Shown: piece after piece, positions 1 through 8,945 of the stretch
How the letters are laid out: the number at the start of each line of letters is the position of its first letter
Numbering within the stretch: the first letter of the stretch is position 1
DNA from: Paraclostridium ghonii
GTDB lineage: Bacteria > Bacillota > Clostridia > Peptostreptococcales > Peptostreptococcaceae
Assembly: GCF_023653455.1 (NCBI RefSeq)
Contig: NZ_JAKEDR010000030.1
Location: 1 to 26,844, forward strand
Length of the DNA: 26,844 nucleotides
Reading direction: 5' to 3'
Program-made: the position numbers and the translations under genes
Notes under the pieces: generated by a model
What the model saw: the letters and a program-made list of their open reading frames with translations, nothing else
Databases searched by the model: none
Told to the model about the DNA's origin: nothing

Positions 1-414
1 ACTATATATAGTTATTGATTCATCTTCATCAAAGTTATAATTTTTTAATAAAGATTCTACTTTTTCATAAACATCCATTGCTCTACTTTCAAAATAATAA
101 CAATATAATTTATTTATAAAATTACCTTTTGAGTCTTTTTTTATCATAATCTTTTTTTCATTGTTTTTATTTATATTTTTAAATTGATTTAAAACCATCT
201 TTATCTTACCTAATTTAGAATGGCTTATTCCTACTGGTAAAACTATTGTATTTGGAGGAGTATTTCTAGTCTGTTTCATAGCATTAGAGACCATAGTAGG
301 AATAATATATATTTTTTTAAACTTCTCAGAAAGATGGATAATTTCTGACTCTAAATATTCTTCTCCTTTATGAAATGGATAGTAATTAGTTAGTAAAATT
401 AAGCAATTATTCAT
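1..414 (-). CDS. Glycosyltransferase, N-terminal part (runs off the window)
   Basis: An open frame of 138 codons starts at ATG 414 and continues past position 1, so only the N-terminus is present. It begins MNNCLILLTNYYPFHKGEEY; a hydrophobic first strand followed by a Tyr-Pro-x-x-x-Gly-Glu loop is typical of the acceptor-binding half of GT-B fold (family 1/4) glycosyltransferases. A second strand, KIYIIPT, follows. The start overlaps the stop of the upstream sugar transferase gene by 8 bases, which implies translational coupling in one operon. The likely role is to add a sugar to the lipid-linked intermediate made by that transferase. The donor and acceptor sugars cannot be told, because the nucleotide-binding half lies outside the window. 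Confidence 0.75.
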   Translation of the reverse strand, partial: MNNCLILLTNYYPFHKGEEYLESEIIHLSEKFKKIYIIPTMVSNAMKQTRNTPPNTIVLPVGISHSKLGKIKMVLNQFKNINKNNEKKIMIKKDSKGNFINKLYCYYFESRAMDVYEKVESLLKNYNFDEDESITIYS

Positions 415-1030
415 TATTAGGTTCTGCCACCCTTTCTTCATCTTTATTTCGATTTATATTTTTTGATTGTAATACTGATACAATAGTCATTATTAAAATT
501 TTAATGTCTAATGTAAAAGATATATTATCTACATATAAGGAATCATTCTTTATCCTTTCCTCCATTAAAGCATTATTCCTTACAGTAGCCTGATTGTATC
601 CAGTTATTCCTGGTCTTACTTCAAATTTCCTAAAAAATTCTTTAGGATATATGCTTTTATCTCCCAAAGGACTTGGCCTTGGTCCTATAAAGCTCATATC
701 ACCTTTTAAAACATTTAATATTTGAGGTAGTTCATCTATACTTGTTTTTCTTAAAAACTTACCTACTTTAGTAACTCTTATATCATTATCTGAATTAAAT
801 GTAGTTCCATCTTCATTCCTAATATCCGGAGCATTTACTTTCATTGATCTAAACTTATACATTGTAAAATTCAACTTATCTTTACCTATTCTTGTTGCAT
901 TGTAGAAAATAGGCCCTCTATCCTCTAGTTTTATAGCTATGCTAACAGGTATCATTATTATAATAATACAAGGTAGTGCTATTAACGATAATATAATATC
1001 CAATAATCTCTTAATAAAGTAACGGTACAT
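407..1030 (-). CDS. Undecaprenyl-phosphate sugar-1-phosphate transferase (bacterial sugar transferase, PglC type)
   Basis: This 207-residue protein transfers a sugar-1-phosphate from a UDP-sugar to undecaprenyl phosphate at the inner face of the membrane, the first committed step of lipid-linked oligosaccharide assembly. It has the short single-hydrophobic-segment form of the family: residues 8-34 form a re-entrant or membrane helix. Conserved motifs follow: YKFRSM (58-63), the catalytic Asp-Glu dyad in SIDELPQ (D99-E100), GDMSFIGPRPS (110-120) and RPGITG. AAGGAG precedes the ATG. The start lies 20 bases inside the end of the epimerase gene. The neighbouring 4,6-dehydratase and aminotransferase suggest that the substrate is a UDP-4-amino-6-deoxy-HexNAc derivative, as in the Campylobacter pgl pathway; this is inference. 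Confidence 0.93.
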   Translation of the reverse strand: MYRYFIKRLLDIILSLIALPCIIIIMIPVSIAIKLEDRGPIFYNATRIGKDKLNFTMYKFRSMKVNAPDIRNEDGTTFNSDNDIRVTKVGKFLRKTSIDELPQILNVLKGDMSFIGPRPSPLGDKSIYPKEFFRKFEVRPGITGYNQATVRNNALMEERIKNDSLYVDNISFTLDIKILIMTIVSVLQSKNINRNKDEERVAEPNNE

Positions 1031-1910
1031 GGTCTAACTCCTTCATTTTAAAATATATTTCTTCTATTGCTTGTTTAAAAGTATAATCTGGTCTAAATCC
1101 TAATTCATTTTCTGCTTTTATACTTTTCATATATGAAGGTTCTATATTTTCATCTTCTTCCGGTCTCTTTATAATTAAATTATCTTTATTTTTAAATATA
1201 GAGTTAATAATTGTTGCAACTTCAAAATTTGTATAAGCCTCTTCGCTTCCTATATTGAAAGTCCCTGAAACATTACTATTATTTAATGCACAAGCAATTG
1301 CTTTTGCTGCATCTTTTACATATAAAAATTCTCTTTTTGCATAACTCTGGGTATTTAATTCTAAAGTTTCTTTATTAAATGCCCTTCTAAAAAATATGTT
1401 AATCATATAATTATTTTTTTCATTAAACCCGTATAAGTGTGCAAATCTTAGATTTTTAACATATAATCCCCTTTTATTTGAATATATATTTCCAATATAC
1501 TCACATGCCATTTTACTTACTCCGTACATAAGCTTAGGATTTGCTATATCTTCTTCATTCCAAGGCAATGTATATTTATCAGAGTAAATAGATATACTTG
1601 ATGCATAAACTATATTACTTATTCCTAGTCTGCTACAAGTCTCATACACATTTTGAGTTAAAATTTCATTGTCATGAAATTCACTTATTAATCCTTGACT
1701 CCCCCTCTTTGCTGCTAAATGAATTAAATCTGTTATATCTTTTAGTTTTTCTGTCAAATCTTCTACAGAATAGTCTGTTGTTCTACATTCATATATACTA
1801 TTATTAATTTTCCTTCTAGTAAATATCACTGGAGTACACCCTTGCTTCTTTAAATATTCAGCTAAATTTATTCCTAGAAAACCAGTTCCACCTAATATCG
1901 CTACTTTCAT
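1011..1910 (-). CDS. NAD-dependent epimerase/dehydratase (extended SDR)
   Basis: The 299-residue protein is an extended short-chain dehydrogenase acting on a nucleotide sugar. The Rossmann motif GGTGFLG (7-13) binds NAD(P). SSIS near 104-107 and YGVSK (Y129, K133) form the catalytic Ser/Tyr/Lys set. The C-terminal half has the substrate-binding pattern seen in UDP-glucose 4-epimerase-like enzymes (FNIGS near 218). GGAGG lies 5 bases before the ATG. Within this operon it probably epimerises or reduces a UDP-hexose used for the surface glycan. Sequence alone does not separate 4-epimerase from 4-reductase activity. Confidence 0.88.
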   Translation of the reverse strand: MKVAILGGTGFLGINLAEYLKKQGCTPVIFTRRKINNSIYECRTTDYSVEDLTEKLKDITDLIHLAAKRGSQGLISEFHDNEILTQNVYETCSRLGISNIVYASSISIYSDKYTLPWNEEDIANPKLMYGVSKMACEYIGNIYSNKRGLYVKNLRFAHLYGFNEKNNYMINIFFRRAFNKETLELNTQSYAKREFLYVKDAAKAIACALNNSNVSGTFNIGSEEAYTNFEVATIINSIFKNKDNLIIKRPEEDENIEPSYMKSIKAENELGFRPDYTFKQAIEEIYFKMKELDHVPLLY

Positions 1911-1933
1911 TAGCTAACCTCCATTTACTAATT

Positions 1934-1984
1934 AAAACAGAACCAATTATATGCTCCTCAAATAATTGATTCTGTTTTTTATTT
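1934..1984. terminator. Hairpin with T-runs on both sides, between epimerase and ATP-grasp genes
   Basis: An inverted repeat pairs AAAACAGAACCAATTAT with ATAATTGATTCTGTTTT around a short loop. On the minus strand it is followed by TTTT, and on the plus strand by TTTTTT. It could be a weak or bidirectional terminator, or an attenuator inside the glycan operon. The minus-strand U-run is short, so read-through is likely. Confidence 0.5.
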
Positions 1985-1985
1985 T

Positions 1986-3104
1986 CTATATTTCATATAT
2001 AAAATATCCTATTTTATCAAAAATTCCATTTACAGGTCTAATATTATCCCCTTGATTATAATATTTAAAGCTATCTACAGATGATTCAATTTTATTTTTA
2101 TATTCTATATAATCTGCTTTTGTATTAGGTTGTTGACATATAAATTCTAACACATATTTTTCATCTTTACTTTTATTTAAATCTAACTCTGCTGTATTAT
2201 TATTTAATAAATGTTCGAACGTAAGCTTTAATAAATTAATTCCAGTATAATAACTTAATAACTTCCACATATGGCATCCATCTAACCTAGGTGTAATTTC
2301 TATTATATATGGTTTATTCTTTTCTAATTTCATTTGTGCATATACTGGACCATTATTTATACCTAGTTTTTTACATGCATTGTATATAATTTTTGATATA
2401 TCTTCTTCCATGTCTTTATCTATATTACAAGCTGGAACTATATGTTTGTGTATAAGTCCTGTATGTTGTTCCCAAGTATCTCTATCTGAGATTATTAAAT
2501 ATTCTATTTTTCCATCTACTACATATCCATTAACCGATAATTCTTTTCCTGATATATATTGCTCTATCATTACAAGTCCAGATCTAGAATATTGTTTTGA
2601 TATATTAAAATTTTGTAAATATTCTTCATAATTATTAATAAGTCTAACACCTCTTTGACCTTGAGAATCTGCAGGCTTTAGTATAAAAGGAAATTCAATT
2701 TGTATTTGCTCTTCTATATTTTTTACAACTTGGAAAGCTATATTACCATTAAACCCTTCTCCTAATGCATGTCTCATTAAATCTTTATTATTACAAATAT
2801 AAGCGGTTTTTTCTGAAACAAAATGTGGCATTCCTAATTTTTCACTAATATAACAAGAAACTGGCATAGCTATATCAGATCCTACCGAATATACTAGCGA
2901 AATATTATTTTTTTCTATATATTTAATTATAGCTTCTTTATCTAGTATATTTATTACTTCAAAATGATCTGCGATATCTGCTCCTGGACCATCTTTTTTC
3001 ATTGCACATGCATAAGTTTCATATCCCATTTGTTTTAATTGAATTATTGCATCCATTTGTACTGATGCAACTCCTAGAACTAGTACTTTTTTATTTTGAT
3101 TCAT
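1986..3104 (-). CDS. ATP-grasp domain ligase in an amino-sugar cluster
   Basis: This 372-residue protein belongs to the ATP-grasp superfamily (carbamoyl-phosphate-synthase-like), which joins a carboxylate to an amine or other nucleophile through an acyl phosphate. An N-terminal Rossmann-like pre-ATP domain (residues 1-105) starts KVLVLGVASVQMDA. It is followed by CNNKDLMR, then the ATP-binding strand FPFILKPADSQGQRGV (K148 region), the EQYISGKE segment, and the Mg-binding VYAQMKLEKN...YIIEITPRLDG. ATG 3104 overlaps the aminotransferase stop, with GGAGG upstream, so the two are translationally coupled. In pgl-type pathways this position is usually held by an acetyltransferase; here the ligase may attach an amino acid or another acid to the new 4-amino group. 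Its substrate is unknown. Confidence 0.82.
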   Translation of the reverse strand: MNQNKKVLVLGVASVQMDAIIQLKQMGYETYACAMKKDGPGADIADHFEVINILDKEAIIKYIEKNNISLVYSVGSDIAMPVSCYISEKLGMPHFVSEKTAYICNNKDLMRHALGEGFNGNIAFQVVKNIEEQIQIEFPFILKPADSQGQRGVRLINNYEEYLQNFNISKQYSRSGLVMIEQYISGKELSVNGYVVDGKIEYLIISDRDTWEQHTGLIHKHIVPACNIDKDMEEDISKIIYNACKKLGINNGPVYAQMKLEKNKPYIIEITPRLDGCHMWKLLSYYTGINLLKLTFEHLLNNNTAELDLNKSKDEKYVLEFICQQPNTKADYIEYKNKIESSVDSFKYYNQGDNIRPVNGIFDKIGYFIYEI

Positions 3105-4339
3105 TAAAATACCTCCATTAATTCCTGTTTTACCTCAGAGTGATTTTTTACAATTTTCAGTAAATTATCACATATATAATCAATCTGTTCTTTTGTTAAG
3201 CAAGTATGTAGAGGCAAAGTTATTTCGTTTTTGTATAAATTGAAGGCGTTTGGGTAATTTACTATATTAAAACCTAAATTTTTATAAGCTGTTAATAGAG
3301 GCAGTGGCTTATAATGAACATTAGTTGCAATACCATTCTCCGCCATTTTCACTATAACTTCATTCCTAAACGCTTCGTCTTTTCCTGTTAGCCTAACTAA
3401 ATATAAATGTCCACTAGATTTATACTCATCAGTAAAATGATTAAGTACTTCTACCCCATCATTTTTGCTTAACATCTCATCATATTTATTTATAATTTCT
3501 TTTCTATAATTAAGTAATTCTTCATATCTACTTAACTGCCCTAATCCTATTGCTGCCATTATATCTGTCATATTGCATTTATATGCAGGTTCGATTATGT
3601 CATACTCCCAAGATCCTATCTTAGTCTTAGCTAATGCATCTTTTGTTTGTCCGTGAAGTGATAAACAATTATATTTTTTGTATACTTCTTCATCATCAAT
3701 CCCATCAATGCTCTTCCATGTAACGGCCCCACCTTCTGCTGTAGTAAGATTTTTAACAGCATGAAAAGAAAAGCTTGTAAAATCAGCTATACTTCCGCTC
3801 ATTTTACCTTTGTAACTTGCCCCAAATGAATGTGCACCATCAGCTATTACAGTTGCTCTTCCTATAGACTTTTGTATTTTATTATTTGGTTTAAATAAGT
3901 CTTTTTTACTATTAGCAGCTTCAAAAATCTTATCATAATCACAAGGTACTCCTGCTAAATCAACACATATAATAGCCTTTGTTTTTTCTGTTATAGATTC
4001 TCCTAATTTTACATAGTCCATTTGATATGAGTCTTCTGCTGTATCAACTAAAACTATCTTTGCTCCAACATGATGTATGACACTTGCTGATGCAGTATAT
4101 GTATAAGCACTTGTTATAACTTCATCTCCTGGTCCTATTCCTAAAACTCTTAATATCATTTCCATTCCTGCAGTGGCAGAGTTTAAACATATAGCTCTGT
4201 TTGTTGTGCAGTAATCAGCTATCTTTCTTTCAAATTCCTTAGTCTTTGGACCTGTTGTAATCCATCCTGATTTTAATACTTCTACAACATTATTTATTTC
4301 AACATCCGTTATATCTGGTGGTGAAAATGGAATATTCAT
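3104..4339 (-). CDS. DegT/DnrJ/EryC1/StrS aminotransferase (PglE type)
   Basis: This is a 411-residue PLP-dependent sugar aminotransferase. Visible motifs are GWITTGPKT (25-33), LNSATAGME (substrate and PLP phosphate contacts), VIADGAHSFGA with the PLP-ring Asp (D167), and FSFHAVKNLTTAEGG with the Schiff-base lysine K196. The length is typical of the family, or slightly long because of an insert around 140-160. AAGGAGG precedes the ATG. It sits directly downstream of the 4,6-dehydratase (3-base gap), so it most likely converts UDP-4-keto-6-deoxy-HexNAc to the 4-amino sugar using glutamate. Confidence 0.92.
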   Translation of the reverse strand: MNIPFSPPDITDVEINNVVEVLKSGWITTGPKTKEFERKIADYCTTNRAICLNSATAGMEMILRVLGIGPGDEVITSAYTYTASASVIHHVGAKIVLVDTAEDSYQMDYVKLGESITEKTKAIICVDLAGVPCDYDKIFEAANSKKDLFKPNNKIQKSIGRATVIADGAHSFGASYKGKMSGSIADFTSFSFHAVKNLTTAEGGAVTWKSIDGIDDEEVYKKYNCLSLHGQTKDALAKTKIGSWEYDIIEPAYKCNMTDIMAAIGLGQLSRYEELLNYRKEIINKYDEMLSKNDGVEVLNHFTDEYKSSGHLYLVRLTGKDEAFRNEVIVKMAENGIATNVHYKPLPLLTAYKNLGFNIVNYPNAFNLYKNEITLPLHTCLTKEQIDYICDNLLKIVKNHSEVKQELMEVF

Positions 4340-4342
4340 ATT

Positions 4343-6247
4343 TTATGCCTCCTTAAGTGATTTTTCATTTGCTTCTTCTGGTCTAATATAAGTAGTAACT
4401 AATTCTCTCATAACATTATCAATCAGTTCTACTTCTTCTTTATCTACAATAGACTTTAAAACCTCTAAATGCATCTTGTATCTTTCTGAATTAAAATCTA
4501 TTGGCTTTCCAATAAATATCTTTTTATGCTCAGTATTAGTTAATCCTTCCTCTGACATAAGTAACTCTTCATATAGCTTTTCTCCTGGTCTAAGCCCAGT
4601 AAATTTAATATCAATGTCAACATTTGGCTCAAATCCACTAAGTCTAATTAAATTATCTGCTAAGTCAACTATCTTAACTGGATCTCCCATGTCAAGTATA
4701 AATATCTCTCCACCTTTTGCCATAGCTCCTGCTTGTATAACAAGTTGTACAGCTTCTGGGATTGTCATAAAATATCTTATAATTTCTGGATGAGTGATAG
4801 TTACTGGTCCACCTTCTTCAATTTGCTTTTTAAATAATGGAATAACACTTCCATTGCTTCCAAGAACATTTCCAAATCTAACTGCTACAAATTCTGTTTC
4901 ACTTTTTTCGTTTATAGTTTGTATTATCATTTCTGCTGCTCTCTTTGTTGCTCCCATTATATTGGTTGGATTGACAGCTTTATCTGTAGATATGAGTACA
5001 AATCTTTTAACTTTATATTTATCTGCAAGTTTTGCTACATTTTTTGTACCAAATATATTGTTTTTTATAGCTTCACTTGGACTTTTTTCCATAAGTGGAA
5101 CATGCTTATGTGCTGCTGCATGAAATACTACATCTGGTCTATACTTATTAAATATTTCATCCATACGCTTTTCTTCTCGAATTGATGCTATTATTGTTGT
5201 AAGATTTAAATTTACCCCATATTTTCTCATTAATTCTTGTTGAATTGCATATGCGTTATTTTCATAGTTATCAAGTATTATAAGTTGTTTTGGATTAAAG
5301 CTTGCTACTTGTCTACATAGTTCGCTTCCTATACTTCCTCCTCCACCTGTTACTAGCACTACTTTATTTTGTAAATACTGACTCATTTCAGCTAGATTTA
5401 CTTTTATTGGCTCTCTTCCTAATAGATCTTCAATTTGAACATCCCTGATTTTTTTTATATCTACTTTTCCATCAATAATTTCATATACACCAGGTATTGT
5501 TCTTAATTTACATTTTGTCTTTTTGCAAGTTTCTACAATATATCTTTTTTCTTGTTTACTTATTTTAGCAATTGCTATTATAATTTCATCAATATTATAT
5601 TTTTCTACTATCTTGGTTACATCTTTTATATTTCCTAGAATAGGTATATTATGTATTCTTCTGCCTTTTTTGTTTGCATCATCATCTAATATTCCTATAG
5701 GCTTTTTTAGAAGCTGGGGATTATTTTTAAGTTCTTGTATTACCATATCTCCCGCACTTCCACCTCCTACAATAAGTACATTATAGGTTTTTCCTTTCAA
5801 TCCACTTCTTATTATTACACTTCTTCCTGTTCTATAAAAAAGCCTTGTTCCTCCTGCTAATGATATAGTTAATATTGCATTTAAAATATAAAAATTTATT
5901 GAAAACTTTTCCCCTATAAGTAGGTGTATTAAATAAGTTATAATTATAGATAATGTGCATGCTACTACTATAGCTATTAATTCCTCTTCTCCTGCATATC
6001 TCCATAGACTATGATAGCATCTACAAAGAGATAATGTTATTATACTTATTACAGCATATATCAACATTGCATTTATTGAAATATTTATTTGCAATCCTGG
6101 TGGGTATATCATCCACGCAGATGCAATAAATGACAGTAAGATGCATACTATGTCCACAGCAATTAGTATTAATTGTCTCGTCTTGTACTTACCCAATAGA
6201 GTTTCTAATACACTTGGTTTTTGTGGGGCTACCATTTCAGTTTTCAT
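4343..6247 (-). CDS. Membrane UDP-HexNAc 4,6-dehydratase (PglF/CapD-like polysaccharide biosynthesis protein)
   Basis: This 634-residue protein has four predicted membrane helices (about 26-47, 60-76, 90-111, 118-134). A first Rossmann unit follows (VLIVGGGSAGD, 157-167) and then the catalytic extended-SDR domain with TGGGGSIG (300-307). The active site carries Thr-Asp-Lys (T421, D422, K423) and Met-x3-Lys (M431, K435) instead of the usual Tyr-x3-Lys, as known for PglF and WbpM type 4,6-dehydratases. It would convert UDP-GlcNAc to UDP-4-keto-6-deoxy-HexNAc on the cytosolic face. GGGGGGAG precedes the ATG. It is unrelated to the CapD gamma-glutamyltransferase encoded elsewhere in this window; the shared name is historical. 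Confidence 0.93.
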   Translation of the reverse strand: MKTEMVAPQKPSVLETLLGKYKTRQLILIAVDIVCILLSFIASAWMIYPPGLQINISINAMLIYAVISIITLSLCRCYHSLWRYAGEEELIAIVVACTLSIIITYLIHLLIGEKFSINFYILNAILTISLAGGTRLFYRTGRSVIIRSGLKGKTYNVLIVGGGSAGDMVIQELKNNPQLLKKPIGILDDDANKKGRRIHNIPILGNIKDVTKIVEKYNIDEIIIAIAKISKQEKRYIVETCKKTKCKLRTIPGVYEIIDGKVDIKKIRDVQIEDLLGREPIKVNLAEMSQYLQNKVVLVTGGGGSIGSELCRQVASFNPKQLIILDNYENNAYAIQQELMRKYGVNLNLTTIIASIREEKRMDEIFNKYRPDVVFHAAAHKHVPLMEKSPSEAIKNNIFGTKNVAKLADKYKVKRFVLISTDKAVNPTNIMGATKRAAEMIIQTINEKSETEFVAVRFGNVLGSNGSVIPLFKKQIEEGGPVTITHPEIIRYFMTIPEAVQLVIQAGAMAKGGEIFILDMGDPVKIVDLADNLIRLSGFEPNVDIDIKFTGLRPGEKLYEELLMSEEGLTNTEHKKIFIGKPIDFNSERYKMHLEVLKSIVDKEEVELIDNVMRELVTTYIRPEEANEKSLKEA

Positions 6248-6390
6248 TTAAATCACTCCCCCCTTTTAGTATAATTTTTTAAATTTATATAAAGTTTTTT
6301 ATGTAACATCCGTAATATATATACACAAGGGTGCTACCATAACCCCTAAGCGATAAAATTCAAATTTTCATAATGTTTAATTTTATTAAT

Positions 6391-6418
6391 GCACTAAAAC
6401 TTTCGCCGATTTTAGTGC
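6391..6418. repeat. Inverted repeat upstream of the 4,6-dehydratase gene
   Basis: GCACTAAAA and TTTTAGTGC form a perfect 9-bp stem around a 10-base loop. A T-rich run follows only on the plus strand (6421-6425), so it is not a conventional terminator for the minus-strand genes. The surrounding 240 bases between the first Wzz paralogue and the dehydratase hold no gene that I can support. The stem may be a leader hairpin or an operator. Confidence 0.4.
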
Positions 6419-6487
6419 TACTTTTTATTCTTATTCTTTTTATATAATTATTAAGTACGACATCAATTCCGTTAGCTTTAACTTTTT

Positions 6488-7192
6488 CTAACCTTTCTTT
6501 AGATGTTTTGCCTCTTTATCCTTATGTTCATTAGGTACTACTCCTAGTAGTGGTAATTCTAAGTATTTTTCTATATCTTGTGGTGATTTTATTTTATTAT
6601 CTATATACTCAAGTAAGAAGATAACAAATAAAGATATCATTATACCTAGTACTCCTGCTATTATCACATTCATTATTTTGTTTGGTTTTATAGATATTTC
6701 GGATACAGTAGCTTTATCTATTATTTGAACACTGTTAGCCTTTGTTATTCTTTTAACATTTTTGGTGAATTCTTTTGGTATAGAGTTTGCTATATCAGCA
6801 GCTCTTTGTGGATTTGTATCTTGAACTGATACTGAAATTATTTGAGTATTGTTAACCGATGATACGTTTATTTTTTCTATTATTTCCTCATATCCGCCTT
6901 TTATCCCTATTGTGTTTGCTACTTCATCTAATACTGACTTTGACTTGATTATTTCCCCATAAGTTATTGCTAGCTTTTCAGAAACATTTATTTGATCAGT
7001 TGTCATAATTTCTGTTTCAGGTACTTTGTCACTATTTACTATAAGAGTTGTGTTCGATTCGTAAACTGGACTTAGTACAAAAAAGCTTATAACTGCACTT
7101 ACGATTACTGCTATGGATGTAATTAAAACTATTATCCATAACCTTTTTTTAACAATTTGAAAGTACTCCTTTAAGTGTATAGTCTCCTCCAT
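6488..7192 (-). CDS. Wzz/YveK-type capsule chain-length regulator, orphan paralogue
   Basis: A 234-residue polysaccharide co-polymerase of the Wzz family. It has a cytosolic N-terminus (MEETIHLKEYFQIVKKR), a first membrane helix at about 18-38, an extracytoplasmic alpha/beta domain with VYESNTTLIVN, and a second helix at about 173-195 preceded by the Pro-rich SIKPNK element. A short cytosolic tail of the kind that activates the partner tyrosine kinase follows. GGAGGAGG precedes the ATG. It is the same length as the protein at 9614-10318 and closely similar in both termini, so the two are paralogues. Unlike the other copy, it has no adjacent kinase gene. Confidence 0.9.
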   Translation of the reverse strand: MEETIHLKEYFQIVKKRLWIIVLITSIAVIVSAVISFFVLSPVYESNTTLIVNSDKVPETEIMTTDQINVSEKLAITYGEIIKSKSVLDEVANTIGIKGGYEEIIEKINVSSVNNTQIISVSVQDTNPQRAADIANSIPKEFTKNVKRITKANSVQIIDKATVSEISIKPNKIMNVIIAGVLGIMISLFVIFLLEYIDNKIKSPQDIEKYLELPLLGVVPNEHKDKEAKHLKKG

Positions 7193-7381
7193 TTCCTCCT
7201 CCTTTTCCTGTTTTATACTTTTTTATCCATATTCCTACTTTTTTCTCGATTACGTGATATATATATTACCACTTTAATACATATTTGTATATATTTTCTA
7301 CAAAAGCTTCTTTTTTATTACATATTTCGACATTTTTAAAGTATTTCAACTTATATTATTTAATTTTTTCTTTTTTATATT

Positions 7382-8107
7382 CTATTCTTGAGTTTTATTA
7401 CTTTCTAAATTATTTTTTTTAGAACTATTTCCATTATTACTCTCATCATTTACATAGTTTCCATTATCACTTTCATTACTAGTCTTATCTTCACTAGCTC
7501 CATTATTTTGCTTATTATTACTATCTTGGTTATTATTTTTTGAGTTGTTATTGTTTGTATTATTTGATTTGCTTGAGTTTGTTGAATTTTTTGGTTTTTC
7601 TTGAGTTTCTTCTTTCTTAGGCTCTTCTTGTTTTCTTTTTAAACTATTTTTATTTTCTTCTTTTTTAGAATTCTCTTTTATTACTGAAGTTGTTTCTTTT
7701 TCAACTTTGTTATCTATTATTAATTTTCCATTTTCAATTTCAAAGTTAACTAAATCTGTGCTTTTCAAAAACTGTGGAGAAACATATAATTCTTTATCTT
7801 CAAATATAGGTTTTTTATCTATTGGAAGTTTATATCCATTTATTTCTTTTTCTTCTAATGGATAGTAATTTTCATCTACCTTTACAAAAGATGATTGATT
7901 TTGAATTGTTATTTGTTTTGAACTTACATTTATTTTTAATTCTTCTTTAGATTCTTCTACTTTTCCACCTAACTCTTTTACTAACTTTTTAAAAGGAACA
8001 TACTCCTGTCCATTTTTTTGAATTACTTTTATTTCATTTGCAAATGCAAGTGTTGTTGTACATAGAGTTATTACTGTTGCTAGTGCTAATACTTTTTTAT
8101 TTTTCAT
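7382..8107 (-). CDS. Secreted protein with copper-amine-oxidase-N-like domain and Asn/Ser/Lys-rich tail
   Basis: This 241-residue protein starts with a signal peptide (MKNKK, then a hydrophobic core ending TLAFA; likely cleavage near residue 23). Residues about 25-135 resemble the stalk-type domain annotated as copper amine oxidase N-terminal (YVPFKKLVKELGGKV...). This domain is common in clostridial cell-surface proteins and has no oxidase activity by itself. Residues about 140-241 are low complexity (Lys/Glu, then Asn/Ser rich) and probably disordered and wall-spanning. GAGAGGAG precedes the ATG. It is 17 bases downstream of the next gene, so the two are probably co-transcribed. Its position inside a capsule locus suggests a wall or capsule anchoring role, but the function is unknown. 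Confidence 0.7.
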   Translation of the reverse strand: MKNKKVLALATVITLCTTTLAFANEIKVIQKNGQEYVPFKKLVKELGGKVEESKEELKINVSSKQITIQNQSSFVKVDENYYPLEEKEINGYKLPIDKKPIFEDKELYVSPQFLKSTDLVNFEIENGKLIIDNKVEKETTSVIKENSKKEENKNSLKRKQEEPKKEETQEKPKNSTNSSKSNNTNNNNSKNNNQDSNNKQNNGASEDKTSNESDNGNYVNDESNNGNSSKKNNLESNKTQE

Positions 8108-8124
8108 AACGTTCTCCTCTCTAT

Positions 8125-8826
8125 TTATATTTCTACTAATTCATTTTGTATAACTAAACTTTTATTTTCTGATGTATACTCCCAATTTGGAGCTTGATGG
8201 TCTTTGCTATATGCTTTTATATCTATTTTTTCTATTTTTTTATCTTTATTCAAATCTTTTATTATTTCTCCTAAAAACTTAATATGACTTAATGCCTTTT
8301 CAGGTTCTTTTATATTTTGTAGGCTTAATGATATTTGAGTTATTCCATTAACTTCTTTTATAGATTCTACTGCATAGTATTGTGGTATGCTCTTTACTTC
8401 TTCTTTTACTGTGTGATATGTTTTAACTTCTATTTGTTGATGATCTATAGGTTTCACAAGTATTTGAATTTTATTTATCTCATATTTAAAATTTTGTGCT
8501 TTTTCTTTGTCATCAAATATAAAAATATTAAAGTTTTTATTCATATCCTTTATTATATTTTTTGAGAGTTGTCCTATTTCCTCCTTATTAAACTTCTTTT
8601 TTTGTAAAACTATAAATGTATTTATTCCATCTTTATCTTCTTGTTTTATAATTTCATAATCATCTTTTGATATGTTTATTTCTGACTTAGAACTCGAGAC
8701 TTTAGATACATAATGTTCTTCTTTTGACTTTAAATCCCCACCCATGAGTGTAAACCCTAATACTACAACTACAGTTAGCGAACATGCGATTGTTACAACA
8801 AACTTTTCATTTTTTTTATAATTCAT
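8125..8826 (-). CDS. Membrane-anchored extracytoplasmic protein of unknown function
   Basis: I do not recognise this 233-residue protein. It has a basic N-terminus (MNYKKNEK), one hydrophobic helix at about 10-28 (an uncleaved anchor or signal), and an otherwise soluble, lysine- and glutamate-rich body of alternating strands and helices. Two segments that look related to each other (about 70-130 and 150-210) may form a tandem alpha/beta repeat. AGGAGG lies before the ATG. A strong terminator separates it from the upstream kinase gene, so with the following secreted protein it may form its own unit. Confidence 0.6.
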   Translation of the reverse strand: MNYKKNEKFVVTIACSLTVVVVLGFTLMGGDLKSKEEHYVSKVSSSKSEINISKDDYEIIKQEDKDGINTFIVLQKKKFNKEEIGQLSKNIIKDMNKNFNIFIFDDKEKAQNFKYEINKIQILVKPIDHQQIEVKTYHTVKEEVKSIPQYYAVESIKEVNGITQISLSLQNIKEPEKALSHIKFLGEIIKDLNKDKKIEKIDIKAYSKDHQAPNWEYTSENKSLVIQNELVEI

Positions 8827-8906
8827 CAGACTTTCCTCCTAATATTCCCTCTCTGATATAATATAACATTTACTTTTTTATTTTTTTGGCTTAACTTGTC
8901 GAATGC

Positions 8907-8938
8907 AAAAAAAGTTACCTAAAAATAGGCAACTTTTT
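8907..8938 (-). terminator. Intrinsic terminator after the Wzz-kinase pair
   Basis: On the minus strand AAAAAGTTGCCTA pairs with TAGGTAACTTTTT around a TTTT loop, followed by a run of seven T (plus-strand 8907-8913). One pair is G-U on the minus strand but A-C on the plus strand, which supports minus-strand function. It ends transcription from the wzz/kinase genes, or attenuates it before the rest of the locus. Confidence 0.85.
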
Positions 8939-8945
8939 AAAGACT

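Noticed and set aside
4476..5786. Several plus-strand frames of 87-109 codons within the 4,6-dehydratase gene
   Set aside because: They are antisense shadows of a strongly supported gene and have no ribosome sites or family features.
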